Part shown: positions 50,094 through 59,071 of the stretch, in pieces | Numbering within the stretch: position 1 is the first letter of the stretch | Layout of the letters: each line of letters opens with the position of its first letter | Origin: an uncultured bacterium | Lineage (GTDB): Bacteria; Cyanobacteriota; Vampirovibrionia; Gastranaerophilales; Gastranaerophilaceae | DNA: 64,000 nucleotides | Assembly: GCA_902779645.1 (NCBI GenBank) | Contig: CACZCH010000003.1 | Coordinates: 83,841-147,840, forward strand | Direction: 5' to 3' | The notes under the pieces: generated by a model | The model's input: the letters and a program-made list of their open reading frames with translations, nothing else | Databases searched by the model: none | What the model was told of the DNA's origin: nothing | Translations under genes and position numbers: made by a program

Positions 50094-51052
50094 TATAAAT
50101 CTCCGTCTTTTGTGTCTATGTTGTGAATAATTGTTTTAACATTTCCTTCAGCAGTAAAATCTTTTGGATTCATTGTTATTTTGATTTTATCAGCGATTAT
50201 GTCTTTTTCCTGCTGAATAATTTTTGAACGTCCTATAAAGTAAACCATATTAGGTTTATTTGTTTTAGGGTCAGGAAATACGCTGACTTTTGGACCTTGA
50301 GCGTAATAGTCATCATACCAAATTTTTACGTGTCCGCTACCTATGTATGAGTTCTGTTTTTTATTGTATTGCTGATAGTCAGAGTGAATAGTAAGTTTTT
50401 TACCGTCCTCCGAGATTGCGATAGTTTTTGTATTCCCTTCAACGCTCATTTCATCCGTAATAGCATTGTATACAAAATGGTGTCCTTCGGATTCGTTTTG
50501 TTCCTGTTTAACTCTTGCATTGCCAAAAAGGTCGATTTTCTTAACCCCGCCTTTTTCATCCGCAATAATAACGGCTTTATCCGAAAAGGTATCAATATCT
50601 TTGTATTTCATTGTTACAGAACCTGTTGCAACCATAACACTGCTTTTAGTGTCATATTCCTGTGCATCAGCGTTAATAATAATTATAGGGGTATTCCCTT
50701 CTGTTATGACAGATTGAGTTTCGCCCTCAGCTCTTACAACTTTGTTGATTAAAGAAATTTGTAAGATATTGGATTTAACTTCTCTTTTTTTATTCCCGTT
50801 AATTTCAACGGCAAAAGGTTTGTTATAGAAAGTGGCAGTATCAAGCTTGTTGTTGCGTCGTACTGATATATCAGCTGTATCACCTTGAATAGTTAGGTTA
50901 TCCAGCTTAACCTTAACATCTCCGTCAAGTTTAATCTTGTGTTCGGAATCTGAAAAAGTTTGAGTTTTGGATTCTATTTCCAAATCAGATGCCAAAACTC
51001 CAAGCCCGATTGTAGTCAATATTATTCCGAATATTATTAAAAGCTTTTTCAT
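50093..51052 (-). CDS. lptA: LptA/OstA-like periplasmic protein, 319 aa
   Basis: A signal peptide (MKKLLIIFGIILTTIGLGVLA) is followed by repeated beta-jellyroll units of OstA type: HKIKLDGDVKVKLDNLTIQGDTADISV, SSVMVATGSVTMKYKDIDTFSDKAVI and SYIGSGHVKIWYDDYYAQG. The protein is longer than E. coli LptA (185 aa), with about two OstA domains. It should bridge lipopolysaccharide or lipid across the periplasm. It follows lptC by 21 bp, a classic pairing. Its presence implies an outer membrane. Confidence 0.85.
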   Translation of the reverse strand: MKKLLIIFGIILTTIGLGVLASDLEIESKTQTFSDSEHKIKLDGDVKVKLDNLTIQGDTADISVRRNNKLDTATFYNKPFAVEINGNKKREVKSNILQISLINKVVRAEGETQSVITEGNTPIIIINADAQEYDTKSSVMVATGSVTMKYKDIDTFSDKAVIIADEKGGVKKIDLFGNARVKQEQNESEGHHFVYNAITDEMSVEGNTKTIAISEDGKKLTIHSDYQQYNKKQNSYIGSGHVKIWYDDYYAQGPKVSVFPDPKTNKPNMVYFIGRSKIIQQEKDIIADKIKITMNPKDFTAEGNVKTIIHNIDTKDGDL

Positions 51053-51073
51053 AATTGCCCTTTCTGCTTTATA

Positions 51074-51694
51074 TTAGCTTTTCTTTTTTTCAAAGACTTC
51101 TGTTTTTGTTTTTCCTAATATTTTGAATTTGTCGTAATTTGCACCAATTATACATTTTTGAGCAACGGATTTCATTTCGTCCACTTTTTGTATAACGACA
51201 TTCCCTTCCGCTATTGTTTCTTTATCGCTGCCAGACCAAACGAGCTTATCTGTTTTTAATGAAACCCCGTCTTTAAGAACGATATATGTATTTTCATACA
51301 AGGTTATTACGCCTGTTGTTTCGTTATATGTGCCTTTTGAAGATTGGAAGCTCATAGAAACTTCGTTATCTTTATAGAAATTCCCGATAACGTTATGCAA
51401 AGTTGCGATATTATGATCGTTGCTGTAATGTCCTGTTTCTCCATATATTTCAAAATATTTCTGACCTTCTTTTGTTTCAGTGATAATTATGCCTACCGCA
51501 TCAACTTTCTGCTCGTTTTCAGAATTTTTTAATTGTGAGCGGTTAAAGTTCGAAGTAATTACCCCTGCTGAGATAAATGCCCAAAGCATTACAAAAATTA
51601 CGGCGAATATTGCAAGAATATAAGCCTTTTTCTTTTTGTCATATCCTTTGAATTTTTCGTAATACTTTAATGCGTATTTTTTGAATTTTTCCAT
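51074..51694 (-). CDS. lptC: LptC-like membrane-anchored protein, 206 aa
   Basis: An N-terminal cytoplasmic Lys/Tyr-rich stretch and a single membrane helix (AYILAIFAVIFVMLWAFISAGVI, about 26-48) precede a periplasmic LptC-type jellyroll (KYFEIYGETGHYSNDHNIATLHNVIGNF, then YNETTGVITLYENTYIVLKDG and KLVWSGSDKETIAEGNVVI). In LPS export LptC receives lipid from LptBFG and passes it to LptA, encoded next. No lptB, lptF or lptG is in the window. Confidence 0.85.
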   Translation of the reverse strand: MEKFKKYALKYYEKFKGYDKKKKAYILAIFAVIFVMLWAFISAGVITSNFNRSQLKNSENEQKVDAVGIIITETKEGQKYFEIYGETGHYSNDHNIATLHNVIGNFYKDNEVSMSFQSSKGTYNETTGVITLYENTYIVLKDGVSLKTDKLVWSGSDKETIAEGNVVIQKVDEMKSVAQKCIIGANYDKFKILGKTKTEVFEKKKS

Positions 51695-51741
51695 AGGAAC
51701 ATTTTACCACATAAATTGAGTACAAAACAAAATTGTAAATC

Positions 51742-51770
51742 TTGTAAAAAACAATTCAATATTATATAAT
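51742..51770 (+). promoter_or_regulatory. Promoter of the 146-aa protein gene
   Basis: TTGTAA at 51742-51747, 17-bp spacer, TATAAT at 51765-51770, 23 bp before the start codon. Confidence 0.65.
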
Positions 51771-51792
51771 TTAATCGAAAAGGGATAAGGAT

Positions 51793-52233
51793 ATGTCGGA
51801 TTTATCGGATATAAGTTCTTTAATTCAGAATTCGCTGTTATTAACAAATACAAAAAACGATACAAAGCAAAATCATCTTAAAACCGTTCAGGCAGAGCTT
51901 GATAATTTGCCGTCTGTATTAGATGAACAAACTTTAACAAAACTGAAAAACGGCGAATATGAAATTTCTTTGAAAGAATATACAAATATGAGTACGTATA
52001 ATACTATGATGACGGCTTTATACGGGAATAAATCCGCAAACGCTTTTCAGGATACATTGGGTATTATAACTAAAACTCCCGATGATGAACTGGCTACTGC
52101 AAAATCTTTTGTAAATAAAATGAAAGAAAGCGGTATGTCTAATAAAACGGCTATTAAAACGTATTCTGCATTAAAGAAATATTCTTTGATGTCATCTTTT
52201 GGTAATTACAATTTTGTAAATGCAAAAGCGTAA
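51793..52233 (+). CDS. Hypothetical protein, 146 aa
   Basis: ATG at 51793 preceded by AAAAGGGATAAGGAT. The protein is hydrophilic, mainly helical, rich in Lys, Asn and Thr. It has two Met/Tyr-rich stretches (YTNMSTYNTMMTALYGN and KKYSLMSSFGNYNF) and no Cys, signal peptide or membrane span. A clear promoter lies directly upstream. It is divergent from lptC. I do not recognise any domain; its length and codon use look like a genuine gene. Confidence 0.75.
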   Translation: MSDLSDISSLIQNSLLLTNTKNDTKQNHLKTVQAELDNLPSVLDEQTLTKLKNGEYEISLKEYTNMSTYNTMMTALYGNKSANAFQDTLGIITKTPDDELATAKSFVNKMKESGMSNKTAIKTYSALKKYSLMSSFGNYNFVNAKA

Positions 52234-52318
52234 AAATAGCAAATTCTATTTTTACGAGTTTTAGTGTATAATGTAGAAGTTAAAAACAGAAAATACAGAA
52301 AATGAGGTTTCTTAGAAA

Positions 52319-53551
52319 ATGAAAAAGATTGTTATTTGTACATTCCTAATTGCAGCAGGTACGGCTGTTTTGTTAAATATGGACAACAAAATTGAAGTAC
52401 AAAATCCGGAATTTACATTAAAAAATTCTTATGCAATTACTCTTGGTTATGACAAATCAATGAGTGAAAAAACAGTTAAAGCAGCGGTAATAGACAGTTA
52501 TTTCAGAAATGTTGCCAAAAACGGGAAAATTATAAGATGGAATAAAGAAACATTTCCGCTAAAAGTTTATATACAAGATTCTGCGGACGTTCCTGAATAT
52601 TACAGAGAAGTTGTTATGAGTGCATATCAAGCTTGGCAGAGAGCGAGTGAAGGCCTTGTAAGCTTTGAATTTGTTGAAAGCCCGCAAGATGCTGATATGA
52701 CTTGTTATTTTAAAAATACCGATAACAAAAAATCTATTGGTGTACACGCATTTACAATCAACGGTAATAAAATTACAGCATCAACAATTGTATTTAACAA
52801 GCTTGATAATAAAGGTCACAGCTTGGAATCAAAACAGTTGTTCTCATCAGCTCTTCAAGAAATCGGTCATTCTTTGGGCTTAACAGGTGCAAGCCCCAGT
52901 ATTTATGACGTTATGTATCCGATTGGAACGAAGTTTAATACAGAAATCACTACTCGTGATTTAAAAACATTAGCATTGGTTTATTCGGTAAAACCTGATG
53001 TGACAAACGTACCTTTAACAGCTTCAGAATCTAACAATTTGTTTACTGTTTCAGAAGTTCTTAATACTTTAAATGTACCGGTTACAAACGATACAAAGAA
53101 TCTTGATGAAGTTGTTGCAACAGATGTTTCAACTCATTTGGCGTTAGCAGAACAATACAGACGCAGAGCAGAGTATTCAAAAGCGGCAAAAGAATATCAA
53201 GCCGTTGCTCAATCAAAATCAGACAGAAGAAGCAAGTCAGAAGTTTATTATGAAATAGCTGTTATGTATTTGGATGCAGAAGAATTCGATAATGCTAAGA
53301 GTTGTGCTGAAATAGCAATAGCAACGGATGAAAACGATTTAACAGATACATTGCCGGCACTGATTGATTACTATATGAAACGTTCTGTTTCAGCTACCGA
53401 TCAGTTGGAAACAATATTGAAACACAATCCTTATAACAAATATGCTTATAAACTTCTTTGTCAGATATACAGAGATAAGCACCAAGAAAACCTTCTTAAT
53501 GCAACAATCCGTAAATACAAAAAAACAGCAGGCGAAGAAGAACAAATATAA
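52319..53551 (+). CDS. Exported metzincin-like protein with degenerate zinc site and TPR tail, 410 aa
   Basis: The N-terminus is a signal anchor or signal peptide (IVICTFLIAAGTAVLL). Residues 75-205 match the M10/matrixin-type fold: FPLKVYIQDS, AYQAWQRASEGLVSFEFVE and the region LQEIGHSLGLTGASPS with a Met-turn DVMYP (197-201). The motif HExxHxxGxxH here reads Q180-E-I-G-H184-x-x-G187-x-x-G190, so two zinc His are replaced (Gln and Gly). TPR-like helices follow at about 260-400. It is probably an inactive binding protein in the cell envelope. A TATAAT lies at 52267-52272, and a terminator follows. Confidence 0.82.
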   Translation: MKKIVICTFLIAAGTAVLLNMDNKIEVQNPEFTLKNSYAITLGYDKSMSEKTVKAAVIDSYFRNVAKNGKIIRWNKETFPLKVYIQDSADVPEYYREVVMSAYQAWQRASEGLVSFEFVESPQDADMTCYFKNTDNKKSIGVHAFTINGNKITASTIVFNKLDNKGHSLESKQLFSSALQEIGHSLGLTGASPSIYDVMYPIGTKFNTEITTRDLKTLALVYSVKPDVTNVPLTASESNNLFTVSEVLNTLNVPVTNDTKNLDEVVATDVSTHLALAEQYRRRAEYSKAAKEYQAVAQSKSDRRSKSEVYYEIAVMYLDAEEFDNAKSCAEIAIATDENDLTDTLPALIDYYMKRSVSATDQLETILKHNPYNKYAYKLLCQIYRDKHQENLLNATIRKYKKTAGEEEQI

Positions 53552-53564
53552 GGAATTTTTCTAT

Positions 53565-53602
53565 AAAAAAGCAGCAGGTTTTGATGACCTGCTGTTTTTT
53601 TT
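53565..53602 (+). terminator. Terminator after the metzincin-like gene
   Basis: CAGCAGGT/ACCTGCTG stem with a short loop, A-run before and T-run after; only 18 bp before the AsmA-like gene. Confidence 0.85.
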
Positions 53603-53619
53603 AGTTTATAATTTTGTTT

Positions 53620-56379
53620 ATGAAGTTCAGAGCCAAAAAGTTTTTGTTAAGTTCATCAGTTTTGCTTTTAGCTATAATTACAGGGGTTGGTCTTGTATAT
53701 AAATTTGCTCTGCCTTCAATTGTAAATAGTCCAAATACTGCTAAATTAATAGAGAATCAAACAAAAAAAGCTTTTAATGCGGATGTTGATATAGAAGGCG
53801 TAAAACTTAAAACAGGTTTAGATATTGCTTTTACTGTTGACAAAATTACAGTTGACAAAAACGGACAAAATTATCTGACACTTTCCGATATTGATACAAA
53901 ATTCTCTTTGCGAAAGTTAAATAAAAGAACTATTATAGTCAATAAGCTTTTGGCAAAAGATATATATGTTGATGTCTATAATTTGCAAAAAATTATACCT
54001 AAACAAACAAAGAAAAAAGAGAAGAAAAAATCATTAATAGGGTTTGATTTTTATAATACTTTACTTGGTGTTAAAAATGTAACTCTTGTTTATCATTCGC
54101 CTGATGTTCAAGCTGATTTATCTGCAAAGCACGCGATTTTTGACAGGAGGGGAGAGAGAAAATATCTTCATTTGGATTTCGATTTGGATGTAAAAAAAGA
54201 CGGGTATAATATTGATATTTCCGCAAATGACCAAAACCGTATTTTTATGGAAAATCACGTTGCTTACGTAAAAGATTTTTCATTGAAGATTGAACAATCT
54301 AACATTATTTTCAATGCGTTTATGACCAATAAGGGTAAATATGAACTCAAAGCTTCAGCAAAGAATTTTAAGGCAAAAGACGTTGCAGATGTTGTAAATT
54401 CAAACCTTATTGTAGCTAACGGAAGCCAAATGCTAGAATCGATTAAAGATATAAACGGAAATGTTGATTTTAACGTTAAACTGGTTCAATCAAAATTCAG
54501 CGGAGATATTAATGTCAAAGAAGTCGATTTTAAGGTAAAACCGCTCCTTGATATGCCTGTAAAAATTACAAAAGGATTGGTTAAAATCGGGGAAAAAGAT
54601 ATTGAATTCTCTGATTTTGATGGATATTACAATAATAAAAAAACAAATACGCTTTCGCTAAAAGGGTATACAAAGGATTATAAGCACAAATGCGAAACAA
54701 AACTTGATTCTAATATTTTTGTAACAAACGATTTCTTCAAAAATTATCTGTCAAAAATGCTTGGTGCTCCGGTTCAACTTGTCGGAGACTCTATGTCCAA
54801 GCTTATTATAAAAACAGCAAACGGAAGCAATGTTGATATTTTGTGGTTCTTTTTACTCAAAGAAAATCACGGCTTTCAATTCGGCGAACAATCAATGGTT
54901 TTAAAGGATTATAAAACCTTTTTCAAAGTTGATTTGAGTATAATAAAAAATATTCTTAAGATTAATACAATAAATTATCATATAACAAAAGAGCTTAAAC
55001 ACGGTATGACACCGCTTGTACAAGTGGATGGAAATATTGATATGGCAGATAATATGAAAGTTCTGGACTTGAATATTAATATGCCCCGTCCGCTCCCGAG
55101 TGAATTTTTAAACTTTCTTTCATGCCGGAAAATATTCAAGCGCGGAAAAGTTTCAGGTGATTTGCATATAAATAATAACGGAGCATATCCTACTTTGACG
55201 GGTGCATTTGACCTTGACAAGGTATTTGTCCCTGCTCAAAGATTGTATATACGCTCTGCAAAAATCAAAGCAGGAGGTAACAGGATAAGTCTAAAATCAG
55301 AAGGAAGATATTTAAGAGAGCAGTTCAAATTTGACGGGGATGTTTTGAATGAACTCAGATTACCTATTGTGGTCAAAGATGTTAATTTAACTCTTGATAA
55401 CATAGATGTTGAAAAATTCCTAACTCAGAATACAAGTTCTTCAGGTGAAGAAAATGCTCAGAATGCTCTTGTTATGACAGGTGCAGAAAACGAAGAAGAA
55501 TCTGAAACTATACCACCTTTCCAAAAGGGACTTCTTGTTATAGAAAAATGTTCGCTTAATCTCTTAAAAGGTGTGTATAAAGAAATAAACTTCGGTAATA
55601 TACACGCAGATATGACACTGAATAAAGACGGAATTTTAAACTTGAAATCCAATAGATTTGATATAGCAGACGGAATCTCTTCGTTAAGGGTTCATGCGGA
55701 TTTGTATAACAGAAAATATAATTTTAAACTCGGCGTAAAAGAAGTTGATTCAAATATAATGGCGACTTCAATTCTGGGACTTCCGCGCCAGATAAGCGGA
55801 AAGGCTAAGGGTTTTCTTGATTTGAATACTGATGAGACACTTAAACTAAACGGTGATATAAAATTCAATGTAAAAGACGGCACGATAGGTCAGGTCGGAT
55901 ATGTTGAATATATTCTTAAAGTTGCATCGCTTTTCAGAAACCCTCTTGCTATGATTAGCCCATCTACACTCGCGGACTTAGTAAGCGTTCCTGATGGCAA
56001 ATTTGATGATATAACAGGGGAGATGAAGCTTGAGGATAATATAATTAAGCGAATGAAAATAACTTCGGTTTCTCCTCAATTAACTACACTAATATTTGGA
56101 AGGTATGACTTATCAACAAATGATGCGTCGCTTAGAATTTATACAAAAATTACAGATAAAGGAAAAGGTTTTGCCGGAGCATTGCGAAATATCTCACTCA
56201 ATTCTATTGCATCTAAACTTCCAATAAGCGCAAGGAACGAAGGCAACTATTATGCAAATGAACTTTCTATGATACCTACACTTGACGAAGGGGAAGAAAG
56301 AGCGCAAGTATTTTTAACCAAAGTCGATGGGGATTTAATTAACTATAACTTCTTATCTTCATTAAAGAGAATAAAATAG
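53620..56379 (+). CDS. AsmA-like (TamB/AsmA superfamily) envelope protein, 919 aa
   Basis: A single N-terminal membrane helix (FLLSSSVLLLAIITGVGLVYKFAL) is followed by a region typical of AsmA-type proteins (TKKAFNADVDIEGVKLKTGLDIAFTVDKI) and by long beta-rich repeats to the end. An acidic Ser/Glu loop is at about residue 605-630. Proteins of this superfamily are thought to form lipid-transfer bridges between inner and outer membrane. A TTG at 53614 is also in frame; neither start has a good ribosome site because the terminator of the upstream gene is so near, so initiation may be weak or the mRNA nearly leaderless. Confidence 0.85.
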   Translation: MKFRAKKFLLSSSVLLLAIITGVGLVYKFALPSIVNSPNTAKLIENQTKKAFNADVDIEGVKLKTGLDIAFTVDKITVDKNGQNYLTLSDIDTKFSLRKLNKRTIIVNKLLAKDIYVDVYNLQKIIPKQTKKKEKKKSLIGFDFYNTLLGVKNVTLVYHSPDVQADLSAKHAIFDRRGERKYLHLDFDLDVKKDGYNIDISANDQNRIFMENHVAYVKDFSLKIEQSNIIFNAFMTNKGKYELKASAKNFKAKDVADVVNSNLIVANGSQMLESIKDINGNVDFNVKLVQSKFSGDINVKEVDFKVKPLLDMPVKITKGLVKIGEKDIEFSDFDGYYNNKKTNTLSLKGYTKDYKHKCETKLDSNIFVTNDFFKNYLSKMLGAPVQLVGDSMSKLIIKTANGSNVDILWFFLLKENHGFQFGEQSMVLKDYKTFFKVDLSIIKNILKINTINYHITKELKHGMTPLVQVDGNIDMADNMKVLDLNINMPRPLPSEFLNFLSCRKIFKRGKVSGDLHINNNGAYPTLTGAFDLDKVFVPAQRLYIRSAKIKAGGNRISLKSEGRYLREQFKFDGDVLNELRLPIVVKDVNLTLDNIDVEKFLTQNTSSSGEENAQNALVMTGAENEEESETIPPFQKGLLVIEKCSLNLLKGVYKEINFGNIHADMTLNKDGILNLKSNRFDIADGISSLRVHADLYNRKYNFKLGVKEVDSNIMATSILGLPRQISGKAKGFLDLNTDETLKLNGDIKFNVKDGTIGQVGYVEYILKVASLFRNPLAMISPSTLADLVSVPDGKFDDITGEMKLEDNIIKRMKITSVSPQLTTLIFGRYDLSTNDASLRIYTKITDKGKGFAGALRNISLNSIASKLPISARNEGNYYANELSMIPTLDEGEERAQVFLTKVDGDLINYNFLSSLKRIK

Positions 56380-56434
56380 GTTTTTGTAATAAAAACAGTT
56401 TTGGAAAATATAATAATGAATTTTATCATATTCG

Positions 56435-56443
56435 TGTTATAAT
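56435..56443 (+). promoter_or_regulatory. Extended -10 promoter before the poly-T tract and xre gene
   Basis: TGTTATAAT at 56435-56443; no clear -35. Transcription from here would start at about 56450 and include the 29-T tract in the leader of the Xre gene. Confidence 0.45.
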
Positions 56444-56457
56444 GACTAGAGAGACTG

Positions 56458-56493
<36 letters not shown>

Positions 56494-56540
56494 AGTATTA
56501 GTTAGTTTAATTATTTTAAAACATAAGTAACAATAATAGA

Positions 56541-56852
56541 ATGGATTATATTTCATTGTTATCACATGGTATAAAACGCTTAAGGTTAGATAATAATTTA
56601 ACTCAAGAGGATTTTGCAGAGAAAATCGGCTTATCTGTGCAAGGATTCAGGATGATTGAAATTGGCAAAAGCCAGCCGCAACCAAGTACAATGAATACTA
56701 TATGTGATGTTTTTAATATTTCTCCGATTGATTTATTTTTACCTGATACAACTAATGATAGGAAAGTTTTGGAGAATATAATAATTAAAAAAATTAAAAA
56801 TTACGATGTAGAAAAATTAGCTAAGATAAATAATATAATTGATGTTATATAA
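56541..56852 (+). CDS. Xre-family helix-turn-helix regulator, 103 aa
   Basis: A single HTH_3 domain at about residues 8-62: IKRLRLDNNLTQEDFAEKIGLSVQGFRMIEIGKSQPQPSTMNTICDVFNIS, followed by a short helical tail. Proteins like this repress or activate their own or neighbouring promoters. No ribosome site is visible before the ATG (AATAATAGAATG). The gene has a potential promoter followed by a 29-T tract upstream and a hairpin (CGTGCAC/GTGCACG, 56861-56878) downstream. The target is unknown; there is no toxin partner next to it. Confidence 0.88.
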   Translation: MDYISLLSHGIKRLRLDNNLTQEDFAEKIGLSVQGFRMIEIGKSQPQPSTMNTICDVFNISPIDLFLPDTTNDRKVLENIIIKKIKNYDVEKLAKINNIIDVI

Positions 56853-56860
56853 GTAAGTAG

Positions 56861-56878
56861 CGTGCACTTCAGTGCACG
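56861..56878. other. Short palindrome downstream of xre gene
   Basis: CGTGCACTTCAGTGCACG, a 7-bp stem with a 4-nt loop and no T-run. It could be an operator or weak RNA hairpin. Confidence 0.4.
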
Positions 56879-56998
56879 ATTAATATTAAAATTATTTTCA
56901 TTAATTAAAATGCAAACTGCTTAATTGTTTCCGCCGATGATATAGAACACATATAAAAAGTCTTTTAGTTCTTTTTTTTAGAAAAGTTCTTCAAAATT

Positions 56999-59068
56999 TT
57001 ATATACATAATATTGGTCTGCCGAAACTTACGTGTTTGATTTTAAAGTTACCTTCTTCTATAAGCTTATCTATTAGCGCGGTGATTGCTTTTTGCCTTCT
57101 GCCTTTTAGAGCTCCGAAGAATTCAGAACCGCAAGCTTTTGAGTGAAACTCGTTCTCTTCGAAGCTTTTGCTTCCCGCAAGAATTTTTGTTATTCCGCTT
57201 TTCCCGTACAAACCGCTGAACTCAGAAACACATTTTTTTATTATCTCTTTTGCTTCTTCGTCACTTATTTTGGGTTTTTCATCATCTTCGATAAGATTTA
57301 GTTCTAATTGTGCAATGGGTTGAACATCTTTGACTTCTTCAAGTTTAGAGTAAAACTCAGCAACTTTTTCATCAACCATAACTTTGTCTTTGGAAAAATT
57401 ACGCAGGTAGAGTCCGTCAAGTGTTTTAACACGGCTCATTGCGACGTAAGCCTGCCCGCGTTCAAATATTCTTGAACAGTCAACGACAAGTTTATCCAAT
57501 GTCATACCTTGAGATTTATGTATAGTTATCCCGTAAGCCAATTTCAGCGGGAATTGAGTTCTTTCGGCAGTTAATTTGTCGTGGTAATAATATTCAAATT
57601 TATGTTTAGGAATATCGGCGACTTCGCCATTATCAAATTTTATTGTGATTGTGCTTTCATTAAATCGGATTATCTCTCCGCAAGAGCCGTTAATAAGCCC
57701 TTTGTTAAAATCCAGATTGATAAGCAGCATAACTTTTGCACCGAGTTTAAGAACAATTTCTTTATCTGCTCTGCAATTCCGCCCGAAGATATCCAGTACA
57801 TATTTTTCATTTTCAGTAAATCCGTCATATATTGGTTTTGTTCCTCTGTATACTCCGTCAATAGAGGAGAAAATTTTTACGGGTTCGTCAATCATGTTGA
57901 ATTTAGCCATATTGTATCTGTCAGCTTCAAAGTTTGTTGAAAAAATATGGAGCATATTTGTTTCAAACGTATCGAGATTAGTTTCTCGGGTTTGGAGAAG
58001 TTCTATGTCTTCTTGTGTCAATTGGTTTGTTCGCATATCGGACAGAGCTTTAATAAAATCTTTTTCACTCTGCCTATAATTTTGTTTTAGTATAACATTT
58101 TTTAACTTAAATTCTTCCCATAGAGGCGAATCAAAACAGAATTTTCGCTCAGGTTCTGAGAAAGCTTCATCGCTAAACAAAGAATATTCGTTACCATTTA
58201 CCCCTATATTTGCTCCTTCAACAGGAGGGAGTTGGTAAAAGTCACCTATAAACAAAACTTGTATTCCGCCAAAAGGCTCAACAGACTCTCGTACTATTTT
58301 AAATACTTCATCGACGTATTCAAAAGTTTCTATGTTGAGCATTGAGATTTCATCTATTGCAAGAATTTTACAGTTTCTAATCTGTTTGAGTACTGAGGGG
58401 CGGGTTTTAATTTTTTCTATCGTTTTGTATATCGGATTTTTGCAGAGTCCTACACCGGCCCACGAATGCAGAGTTTGTCCTTTTACGTTAACGGCAGCAA
58501 TCCCAGTGGTGCTCGTTATGGTTAATTTTTTCTTAAAAGTTTCTTTAAGCTTATTTAGGATATAACTCTTTCCTGTACCTGCGAATCCTGTTAGGAATAC
58601 GTTTTCGCCGTTTAGAAGCAGTGAAAGAACCTTGTTGAATTCCGCGTTTTCTTCTTTCAATTCTTGGGTAATTTCAGCTTTTTTTGATTCGGGTTTGGAT
58701 ATAATTTCAAATTCATCAGCGTACTCAATTTCTTTTGAAAAATCTATTTGGTCAAAGTTAATAATTTTGTATTCGCAAACTTCGCCTTGAGAATTTATTC
58801 TAGTGAAAGTAATTGGTTTTTCATTAGGCAGAAGCTCATTTTGAAGCTTGTTTTCGGAAATCCATTTTGAGGATTTGAATCCGCGCAGAATTTTATAGCA
58901 CTCTAAAATCCCTTGAGTTATGGCTTGAAACTTTCTTTCATCTTTGTTTGTGTGAAGTTCAGGAATTTTATTTAACAGTTCTTTAGCATTTTCTGAGAGC
59001 TCCTGATAATTTATATTTACAGAAGTCAGGTAGTTTAATGTTTCTGTCGGATTTTCGAACGATAACAT
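56999..59068 (-). CDS. PIF1-like DNA helicase, 689 aa
   Basis: A superfamily 1B helicase. An N-terminal extension of about 140 residues precedes Walker A GFAGTGKS (161-168), then TSTTGIAAVNVKGQTLHSWAG, Walker B AIDEISML, LFIGDFYQLPPVEG, LKQNYRQ, and motif VI region YAIGHKSQG-equivalent LAYGITIHKSQGMTLD with AYVAMSRVKTLDGLYL. The C-terminal about 90 residues (YGKSGITKILAGSKS, FHSKACGSEFFGALKG) look like an RQC-type winged helix used for DNA binding. PIF1 helicases unwind 5'-3', including G-quadruplex DNA. The adjacent membrane-protein gene is co-directional. Confidence 0.9.
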   Translation of the reverse strand: MLSFENPTETLNYLTSVNINYQELSENAKELLNKIPELHTNKDERKFQAITQGILECYKILRGFKSSKWISENKLQNELLPNEKPITFTRINSQGEVCEYKIINFDQIDFSKEIEYADEFEIISKPESKKAEITQELKEENAEFNKVLSLLLNGENVFLTGFAGTGKSYILNKLKETFKKKLTITSTTGIAAVNVKGQTLHSWAGVGLCKNPIYKTIEKIKTRPSVLKQIRNCKILAIDEISMLNIETFEYVDEVFKIVRESVEPFGGIQVLFIGDFYQLPPVEGANIGVNGNEYSLFSDEAFSEPERKFCFDSPLWEEFKLKNVILKQNYRQSEKDFIKALSDMRTNQLTQEDIELLQTRETNLDTFETNMLHIFSTNFEADRYNMAKFNMIDEPVKIFSSIDGVYRGTKPIYDGFTENEKYVLDIFGRNCRADKEIVLKLGAKVMLLINLDFNKGLINGSCGEIIRFNESTITIKFDNGEVADIPKHKFEYYYHDKLTAERTQFPLKLAYGITIHKSQGMTLDKLVVDCSRIFERGQAYVAMSRVKTLDGLYLRNFSKDKVMVDEKVAEFYSKLEEVKDVQPIAQLELNLIEDDEKPKISDEEAKEIIKKCVSEFSGLYGKSGITKILAGSKSFEENEFHSKACGSEFFGALKGRRQKAITALIDKLIEEGNFKIKHVSFGRPILCI

Positions 59069-59071
59069 TAT

